From Gammaproteobacteria bacterium (GTDB taxonomy: Bacteria > Pseudomonadota > Gammaproteobacteria > Pseudomonadales > Halieaceae): a DNA stretch of 64,000 nt. The stretch is taken from contig JAUICG010000020.1 in NCBI GenBank assembly GCA_030427485.1, positions 1 through 64,000 on the forward strand. The letters are read 5' to 3'. Made by a program: the position numbers and the translations under genes. This document shows positions 58,261-64,000 of this stretch, in pieces. The notes under the pieces are model-generated. The model worked only from the letters and a program-made list of their open reading frames with translations. It searched no databases and was not told the origin of the DNA. Each line of letters opens with the position of its first letter. The first letter of the stretch is position 1.

Positions 58261-59442
58261 TCAGGGCGGCGGGACGCTTGCCGGCAGAATCTCCGTCACA
58301 AGGGATGGCTTGCCGTCCGCGATGGCGACCAGTGCCACCGACTTTGTCGGGATGCGGCTGCCCCCCGTGAAACTGATGGTACCCGTCACCCCCCGGTAAT
58401 CCCGCGTCGCGGCCAGCGCTTCGCGTACCTTGTCCGGTTCGTCGGAGCCCGCGCGGGAGATCGCGTTTGCCAGCAGGCCTACGGCGTCGTAGCCCAGGCC
58501 CGCAAAACTGTCCGCCTGCTCTCCACCGTAAGCCTCGGCATAGGCCGCGATAAACGCCACGACTGCGGGATCGGGATTGTCGGCGGCAAAATAGGCATGC
58601 GTCGTATAGTAAACGTCCTTTACCGCGGGATGCGTCGCCCATACGGCAGGCGCATCGTAACCGTCGCCCCCGATCACCGGCATGGAGAAACCCGCCGCGC
58701 GCAGGATCGCCAGGGCCCTGACCGCATCCTCCGCCTGCTGGGCCGCGAGGAAAATGATGTCGGCCTGCGCCACGCCGTCGGCTATGCCCTGCATGTCGTC
58801 GACAGTGAAACGCCCCACGGATTCCACGGCGCCACCGAAGGACTCAAATTGCGTGCGGAAGTAGCCTTGCAGCAAGCTGGTGTACGTTTTTTCCGAATCG
58901 TAAATCACGGCAGCCGTGCGTGCGTTCAAAGTGCTGTGCGCAAACTGCGCCGCCGCGGCGGCCTGTACATTGTCGCCGAAGCAGGCAAGGAACAGGTATC
59001 CGGGCACCTCCGCGGGCAGTTTCGGCGAAGTCGCGCCGGAGGTGAGAAACAGGCGCCCGGACGCGGCAGCGGCCTTCGCCGCGGGCAGCACGAGGTCAGT
59101 ATCCGAGGCGCCCATCAGCGCAACCATGGCGGGGTTTTCGTCTATCAGCTCGCGAGTCTTTTCCGCGACGACCGGGACCTCGCTACGGCCGTCCACTACC
59201 AGCAGGTGCAACGGTCTCTGCATGATGCCGCCAGCTGCGTTCAACTGCTCGACCGCGAGACGCGCGCCGTTCACGGAGGGCACATCGAGCACACGCTGCT
59301 GGCCGCTGGTGTTATAGAGCGCACCGATAAGCAGCGGCGCTGCGGCCGACCCGGACGTACCCGCGGTCTCGCTGTACGCCGGCCCGGCAAGCGCGAGGCT
59401 CAGCAGCAGCACAAGGACTCTGGCGGCATACAACATCGTCAT
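58261..59442 (-). CDS. Periplasmic substrate-binding protein of the branched-chain amino acid type
   Basis: A 393-residue protein with a signal peptide ending near AYSE (about residue 25). Family blocks are PLLIGALYNTSGQQRVLDVP, GARLAVEQLNAAGGI and RPLHLLVVDGRSEV in the first lobe, then SYGGEQ-type C-terminal lobe segments (DSFAGLGYDAVGLLANAI). No permease or ATPase genes are next to it, so it is an orphan. Its start overlaps the stop of the upstream FAD monooxygenase by four bases (ATGA), so the two are coupled; the ligand may be the monooxygenase substrate. Confidence 0.87.
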   Translation of the reverse strand: MTMLYAARVLVLLLSLALAGPAYSETAGTSGSAAAPLLIGALYNTSGQQRVLDVPSVNGARLAVEQLNAAGGIMQRPLHLLVVDGRSEVPVVAEKTRELIDENPAMVALMGASDTDLVLPAAKAAAASGRLFLTSGATSPKLPAEVPGYLFLACFGDNVQAAAAAQFAHSTLNARTAAVIYDSEKTYTSLLQGYFRTQFESFGGAVESVGRFTVDDMQGIADGVAQADIIFLAAQQAEDAVRALAILRAAGFSMPVIGGDGYDAPAVWATHPAVKDVYYTTHAYFAADNPDPAVVAFIAAYAEAYGGEQADSFAGLGYDAVGLLANAISRAGSDEPDKVREALAATRDYRGVTGTISFTGGSRIPTKSVALVAIADGKPSLVTEILPASVPPP

Positions 59443-61001
59443 TCCCTCAATCGCATCTGGTAGTTCAAAAAGGCGTTCAGGTGATCGCTGTCTGCGCGCA
59501 GCCCGAGGTAACCGTCCGGGCGCACCACCAGCAGCGTGATATCGCCGATACCCAGCAGATCGGCCGCGGCCCTGGAAATCCGCTGCTGGGCGATCCCGTT
59601 CACATCGCCGGTAGCGAGCGGCAACACTTCTTCAATCAGGGCATCATCGCGAAGGTCCCGGATCTGGCTGTCGAGTGCTTCCAGTTGTGTGCCGCTGCCC
59701 GGCGTCCCGGCTATCAACAGCGCGGTATGCCCGGTGCGGAATGTCATCTCGTGCAGCATCCGGCGTTCGCCCTCAGCCAGTTCCACGGTACCGGGGAAGC
59801 GTTGACCCGGGCCCAGCACAGCGTGCGGCTGGCCGCTTACGACGGGTGAACCACCATAGTCGATATCCAGTTCTGCCTCGGCGACGGTTTCGTGATGCCG
59901 CGTGCCCGGGTCGGCGAATGCCGCGAGAAGCATGTCATCGCGCACGCGGCGTTCCGCCGCCGTGTGTTCGCCCTGCAAGTCCTCGGCCGCCTCGCCGGAG
60001 GCGACGATCTGTTCCCCGACCGGATGTCGTTCCGCCTCGTAGCTGTCCAGCAGGGCCTGCGACCCCTGCCCCCGACAGACCAGCGCGAGCTTCCAGGCAA
60101 GGTTGAACGCGTCCTGCAGGCCGCTGTTCATACCGTGTCCCTGGGCCGGCGAGCAGACATGCGCCGCGTCTCCGGCGAGCAGGACCCGCCCCGCGCGGTA
60201 GCGCGCGGCGACCTTCGCGTGGCAGTGAAAGCGGGTTGGATGGGCCACGTCCTCGAATGCGACGTCAGGCTGGTAGCGCTGAACCGTCGAGGCGGCATCC
60301 GCCACGAGGTCGGTGTCGGGGCCCTGCGGCCGCACATAGGCGCGCCAGCGCCGTTGCGGGAGAGACGTCAGGATCGTCGGAATATCATCGAGGTACGCAT
60401 ACGTCACCTCGTGCGATTGTGGCCAGCCTGCGAGCGTCACATCGAACACGGCCCAGGGTTTGGCGATGTCATGCCCCACCATCTCGATGCCGGCCAACTC
60501 CCGAACAGCGCTGTGATAGCCATCGCAGCCCACTACCCACTGCGCCGACAGCTGTTCCTCGCGGCCATTGCACTGTATCGTCGCCAGTACGCTGTCTCCG
60601 CGATCGCGCAGGCCCACCAGCGTGGAGAAACGAAGCACCTCACCGCCCTGCTGCACGAGGTAGTCGCCGAGAATGCCCTCGGTAACTTCCTCGGAGATGC
60701 CGATATTGAAACCGAAGCGGCTGCCACAGGTCGCCAGGTCCATTTCGCCGAGCAGGCGGCCCGCGGAATGAATGCGCACCGCGCGTTGCTTCACGCCCAC
60801 CGCCAACAGCGGTTCGAGAATGCCGAGCGACTCGAAAACCTCGAGTGAACGCGGGTGGATGACCGTCGCGCGGTCCCAGTGCAGCGGCGCGGGGTGCGCA
60901 TCGACAATCCGCGTCTCCACCCCGCGTCGCAGCAATTCCGCCGCGAGCAGCAGCCCGGTCGGGCCCGCTCCCACCACCAGTACACTGACGCTATCATCCA
61001 T
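59439..61001 (-). CDS. FAD-dependent aromatic monooxygenase (PHBH/MhpA-like)
   Basis: A 520-residue group A flavoprotein monooxygenase. FAD-binding motifs are VGAGPTGLLLAAELLRRG near the start, the DG motif VVGCDGYHSAVREL, and GDAAHVCSPAQGHGMNSGLQ. The C-terminal ~140 residues form the thioredoxin-like domain of the larger phenol- and polyketide-hydroxylase types (ending TLLVVRPDGYLGLRA). It hydroxylates an aromatic ring or similar with NAD(P)H and oxygen. The next gene downstream, an orphan binding protein, overlaps it. Substrate is unknown. Confidence 0.93.
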   Translation of the reverse strand: MDDSVSVLVVGAGPTGLLLAAELLRRGVETRIVDAHPAPLHWDRATVIHPRSLEVFESLGILEPLLAVGVKQRAVRIHSAGRLLGEMDLATCGSRFGFNIGISEEVTEGILGDYLVQQGGEVLRFSTLVGLRDRGDSVLATIQCNGREEQLSAQWVVGCDGYHSAVRELAGIEMVGHDIAKPWAVFDVTLAGWPQSHEVTYAYLDDIPTILTSLPQRRWRAYVRPQGPDTDLVADAASTVQRYQPDVAFEDVAHPTRFHCHAKVAARYRAGRVLLAGDAAHVCSPAQGHGMNSGLQDAFNLAWKLALVCRGQGSQALLDSYEAERHPVGEQIVASGEAAEDLQGEHTAAERRVRDDMLLAAFADPGTRHHETVAEAELDIDYGGSPVVSGQPHAVLGPGQRFPGTVELAEGERRMLHEMTFRTGHTALLIAGTPGSGTQLEALDSQIRDLRDDALIEEVLPLATGDVNGIAQQRISRAAADLLGIGDITLLVVRPDGYLGLRADSDHLNAFLNYQMRLRE

Positions 61002-61148
61002 GGTTTGCGGTCTCCACTGCAGATCGTCCGGAATGCGGACCTTTCGGTGAACAGGGGTACGAGGGCTTCAACCTGCCCCAACGCGACAAAATTTCACGTT
61101 GCGGGCCTCACCCACTTCAATACCGATCGCTCAACGATGCATTTCATA

Positions 61149-62573
61149 TTACGCGGCGCTCCCGGCAATCGCCACTCCTGATAACGTCGCGGGCAGCGAC
61201 AGGCGGGCGCAGAAACCCGCACCGTCCTCCCCCGGTGCGGCGCTGAACCGGCCACCGTGATGCGCCGCAATCCGCTCGACGATCGACAGTCCCAGACCCG
61301 CGCCCGCCGGTGCGGTTCCCGGTACCCGGTAGAAACGCTGGCTGATCTGGCGGAACTCCGCGGCGGAAAGCGGCGGGCAGGCATTGCAGATTTCCAGCAC
61401 CACCTGTTCGCCCGGTCCGTCGCGCCGCAGGCGCACCTGCACGGTACTGCCCGGGTCGGCGTAACGGAACGCGTTCAGCAGCAGGTTGCGCAGCAGGATG
61501 GCCAGCGCCTGGACATTGCCGTCGACAGTGATCTCTTCACCCTCGTCGAGTTGCACCTGCAGGCCGTTGTCCAGCGCCAGGTGTCCGGTTTCCGCCAGCA
61601 CCTCCACCAGCAGTGCGCGCAGCGGCAGCGCCTCCCGCGGCAGCGGTGCATCCGGGTCCAGCCGCGCCAGCGTCAGCAACTGGTCCACCGTGTGGCTGGC
61701 GCGGTCCACCCGGTCCGAGATACCGCGCAGCAGGCCGGCCGCGTCGCTGTAGCGCAACTGGCGCTGGCACAGTTGCACTTCGGCCTTGATCGCCGCCAGC
61801 GGCGTGGTGAGCTCATGCGCGGCATTCGCGGTGAAGCGCTGTTCACCCTCCAGCGCGAACGCCAGCCGGTCCATCAGCGCATTGATGGACGTCACCACGC
61901 CGGCGACTTCCGCTGGTACGCCGGCAGCCGGCAGCGGCTCCAGCTGGCCCGGCTTGCGCCGCGCGATCTGCCGCACCAGCGCGTGCAGCGGCGCCAGGCC
62001 GCGCGACACGCCGACGTACACCACCAGCAGCGTCAGCGGCAGCACGATCAACAGTGGCAACAATCCACGCATCCCGGTCACCAGCATCGCCCGGCGCGCG
62101 GGGGCGACCTCCGCACCGACGGTAATCCACAATTCACTGACCGCGTCGTAATGCGAGAACGTGCGCCAGCGCGCGCCGCCGCCGGCTTCCTGGTAGGCAA
62201 ACCCCTCCGTCACCGGCAGAGCGAATTCCGGCGACCCGGCCAGGATGGCGATCAGCCGCTTGCTCAACCAGATATTCACCGCGGGCGCCGGTATGTCGTC
62301 GGCCGCCCCGTCGACCACCATCGGGCGCTCGCGCAAGGCCTCCAGCGGATGCTCCTTCCAGGTTTCGTACAGCGGCAAGCCCTCGTCCACCTGCCGCGCG
62401 AACACGCGGGATATGTAGGTGACCATGTGGGAATACTGCTGCAACTGGCTGTCGATCTGCTCTTCCAGCACGTCGTCGGAGGAGACGAACAGGAATACCG
62501 CGGAGACCAGCCAGGTGAACAGAATCAGCGCCAGCAGGATCCACACGAGGCGCCATTTCAGCGAGGGCGTCAC
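61149..62573 (-). CDS. Sensor histidine kinase (QseC/PmrB-like)
   Basis: A 474-residue inner-membrane kinase. Two membrane helices (about 8-30 and 167-188) flank a periplasmic sensor domain. A HAMP linker follows, then the phosphoacceptor H253 in AAHELTTPLAAIKAEV. The ATPase domain contains LLLNAFRYAD (N box) and GAGLGLSIVERIAAHHGG (G2 region). Its start overlaps the response-regulator stop by four bases. The inducing signal is unknown. Confidence 0.95.
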   Translation of the reverse strand: MTPSLKWRLVWILLALILFTWLVSAVFLFVSSDDVLEEQIDSQLQQYSHMVTYISRVFARQVDEGLPLYETWKEHPLEALRERPMVVDGAADDIPAPAVNIWLSKRLIAILAGSPEFALPVTEGFAYQEAGGGARWRTFSHYDAVSELWITVGAEVAPARRAMLVTGMRGLLPLLIVLPLTLLVVYVGVSRGLAPLHALVRQIARRKPGQLEPLPAAGVPAEVAGVVTSINALMDRLAFALEGEQRFTANAAHELTTPLAAIKAEVQLCQRQLRYSDAAGLLRGISDRVDRASHTVDQLLTLARLDPDAPLPREALPLRALLVEVLAETGHLALDNGLQVQLDEGEEITVDGNVQALAILLRNLLLNAFRYADPGSTVQVRLRRDGPGEQVVLEICNACPPLSAAEFRQISQRFYRVPGTAPAGAGLGLSIVERIAAHHGGRFSAAPGEDGAGFCARLSLPATLSGVAIAGSAA

Positions 62574-63226
62574 GAGGGAATGCGATAACCCACGCCGCGC
62601 ATGGTCTCGATCCGCGCGCTGCCGAAGCGTTTGCGCAACCGGGAAATGTACACTTCCACCGTATTGGAGCCGACCTCCTCGCCCCAGCTGTATATGCCCT
62701 CCTCCAGCCGCGCCCGCGATACGAAGCGGCCGGCGTTGCGCACGAGGATTTCGAGAATCGCGAACTCGCGCGCAGTGAGGTCCAGCCGGGCGCCCTCGAA
62801 TTCGACCAACCGCTCCACCGGGTCCAGCGCGATGCCCGCGACTTCCAGGCGGCTGACCCGGTTCTCCCCGCCGCGCCGCAGCAGCGAGCGGATGCGCGCG
62901 AATACCTCGTCCATATCGAAGGGTTTGGTCAGGTAGTCGTCGGCGCCGGTGTCCAGGCCGTCCACCTTGTCGGCGACGGTATTGCGCGCCGTGAGCAGCA
63001 GCACCGGCAGCGTGTGTTTGTCGGCGCGCAACTGCCGCAGCACCTGCATGCCGGGCACGCCGGGCAGGCCGAGGTCAAGGATCAGCAGGTCGTAGGGCGT
63101 GGCGCGCAACGCGGCGCGTACCGGCTCACCGCTGCGCAGCCAGTCGACGGCATACTGTTCCAGGCGCAACGCACCCTCCAGCGTCTGCCCCAGTTGCGCA
63201 TCGTCTTCCACCAGCAATACCCGCAT
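62570..63226 (-). CDS. OmpR-family response regulator (QseB-like)
   Basis: A 218-residue regulator. The receiver domain has acidic residues ED in LLVEDDAQL, the phosphoacceptor D51 in LLILDLGLPGVPG and lysine in LTKPFD. The C-terminal winged-helix domain has RLDLTAREFAILEILVRN and VEVYISRLRKRFG. The ATG at 63226 gives the normal receiver start. It is translationally coupled to the downstream kinase. Targets are unknown. Confidence 0.95.
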   Translation of the reverse strand: MRVLLVEDDAQLGQTLEGALRLEQYAVDWLRSGEPVRAALRATPYDLLILDLGLPGVPGMQVLRQLRADKHTLPVLLLTARNTVADKVDGLDTGADDYLTKPFDMDEVFARIRSLLRRGGENRVSRLEVAGIALDPVERLVEFEGARLDLTAREFAILEILVRNAGRFVSRARLEEGIYSWGEEVGSNTVEVYISRLRKRFGSARIETMRGVGYRIPS

Positions 63227-63296
63227 CGGCGCGCCGTCCTCCCGCTCGACCTGAGCTGCAAGGGTATACGCTGGCTCGCGCTGAGGGAACCGCCAC

Positions 63297-63321
63297 AAAA
63301 AAGGCCAGCGATGCTGGCCTT
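63297..63321 (-). terminator. Rho-independent terminator after the diheme cytochrome gene
   Basis: AAGGCCAGC (63301-63309) and GCTGGCCTT (63313-63321) form a 9-bp hairpin with a 3-nt loop. On the minus strand it is followed by a T-run. It lies 30 bp past the stop of the cytochrome gene ending at 63351, and separates it from the two-component genes. A shorter T-run on the plus strand makes it weakly bidirectional. Confidence 0.85.
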
Positions 63322-63350
63322 TTCCGTTGGGATACACACTGTCCCGCGGT

Positions 63351-64000
63351 CTACTCACAAGCACCGCTCTGGCTGTCGATCCAGTCGCGGATCAGGGCGA
63401 CACCCTCCGTGTGGATCACGCTGCGCCCGATCTCCGGCATGCGCACGTCCGCTGCGTTGGAATCCATGCGGTAGGTCATGATGGACTCGGCGGACGAGCC
63501 CGGCACGATCGAGTACTGCAGGCCACCGGAACCGGCGCCAGCGGCGACCGGCGTCTTGCAGATGCCGTAGCTGGTATCCACCGGCCGCCAGTACTCCAGG
63601 AACAGGCCCGAGTTGCTGGCGAAGCCGCCGGGATTGTGGCAGTGCGCGCAGTTCGCATCCAGATAGGCCTTGGCGCGATCTTCCAGCGGCGCGGCCGTAT
63701 CCTGCCAGTCGGCGACTGTCTCAACAGCCGCGAGGTCGGACGGCACACCGGCCAGGATTCCGGCGCGCTTCATCTGCACCAGCTGGTTGACCGTCTCTGT
63801 GCCGTACACGTTGTCCCTGTTCAGGAAACGCGCCTTGGGGCCGATCGGCACGATCACCGTCTCGGTGGTGCGGCCGCTACCGGACTCCGCACGCGTCAGG
63901 CTGTGGCAGTTCTTGCAGCTGTTGGCGTCGGGGATCACGTAGTCGGTGCTGCGGCTGCTGCCGTCGCTGTGGATCCAGCTCACCCTGCGGGTGCCGCCGG
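63351..64000 (-). CDS. SO2930-type diheme c-type cytochrome (5' end outside window)
   Basis: The frame is open to the right edge, so the N-terminus is missing; about 216 C-terminal residues are visible. Heme sites are CKNCH and CAHCH, with NSCKNCHS and YLDANCAHCHNPGG. The last part carries VAAGAGSGGLQYSIVPGSSA, RMPEIGRS and LIRDWIDSQSG. It is a clear paralogue of the C-terminal domain of the fusion protein at 7101-9647, sharing order and spacing of these blocks. A strong terminator follows. Role unknown; exported redox protein inferred. Confidence 0.88.
   Translation of the reverse strand, partial: GGTRRVSWIHSDGSSRSTDYVIPDANSCKNCHSLTRAESGSGRTTETVIVPIGPKARFLNRDNVYGTETVNQLVQMKRAGILAGVPSDLAAVETVADWQDTAAPLEDRAKAYLDANCAHCHNPGGFASNSGLFLEYWRPVDTSYGICKTPVAAGAGSGGLQYSIVPGSSAESIMTYRMDSNAADVRMPEIGRSVIHTEGVALIRDWIDSQSGACE

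Noticed and set aside
61257..62588. 443-codon plus-strand frame opposite the histidine kinase
   Set aside because: Product dominated by Arg, Gln and His, antisense to a kinase with all conserved boxes.

Overview
The window looks like chromosomal DNA of a GC-rich, probably marine gammaproteobacterium. The gene content resembles the Halieaceae (OM60/NOR5 group): C-terminal-sorting-signal (CTERM) proteins, a Baeyer-Villiger-type monooxygenase, a monomeric isocitrate dehydrogenase, SO2930-type diheme cytochromes, and a DUF1302/DUF1329/MMPL cluster. That placement is inferred from gene families only. The window is densely coding. I saw no rRNA, tRNA, CRISPR array, prophage or complete insertion sequence.

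Region 1 (1-6.2 kb) is catabolic: a flavin monooxygenase and a saccharopine-dehydrogenase-like reductase, divergent from an AraC regulator, then TetR, haloalkane dehalogenase and DUF1330. Region 2 (6.4-9.6 kb) holds a cohesin-like CTERM protein followed by a large secreted protein that fuses a dockerin, a right-handed beta-helix and a diheme cytochrome. A paralogue of the diheme part is cut by the right edge of the window (63.35-64.0 kb). Region 3 (9.6-15.2 kb) carries monomeric isocitrate dehydrogenase, a MITE-like inverted-repeat element, ScoAB CoA-transferase, a polyhydroxyalkanoate-system protein and a dienelactone-hydrolase-like enzyme. Region 4 (15.4-18.3 kb) has a YihY/BrkB membrane protein, an MFS exporter and a small cysteine-cluster protein.

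Region 5 (18.4-29.7 kb) is a complete sugar-acid module. XylB and XylA handle xylose. UxaC, UxuB, UxuA, KdgK and Eda take glucuronate to pyruvate and glyceraldehyde-3-phosphate. A FadR-subfamily GntR regulator is embedded in it, and the divergent uxaC/kdgK promoter contains near-consensus operator dyads for that family. Xylose plus glucuronate points to glucuronoxylan-derived sugars, although no xylanase or transporter lies in the window. An acyl-CoA synthetase overlaps the end of uxuB.

Region 6 (29.7-45.4 kb) includes a long acetyl-CoA hydrolase/transferase, a SnoaL-like protein, the YCF48-MMPL-DUF1302-DUF1329 gene set (probable envelope handling of hydrophobic compounds) and a complete tripartite RND efflux operon. 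Region 7 (45.6-53.8 kb) has a PPOX-class flavoprotein, a TetR regulator, an emopamil-binding-protein-like membrane protein with an SDR, a dockerin-bearing metalloprotease with a secreted partner, a sulfatase and a PLC-like lipoprotein. Region 8 (53.8-64 kb) has a BlaI/M56 sensor pair divergent from a TonB-dependent receptor, a PEP-CTERM protein, an FAD monooxygenase with an orphan periplasmic binding protein, and a QseBC-like two-component system.

The least ordinary structures are the cohesin/dockerin/diheme arrangement, the metal-motif M56 sensor with its receptor and operator dyad, the EBP-like protein, and the MITE-like element flanked by a 7-bp direct repeat.
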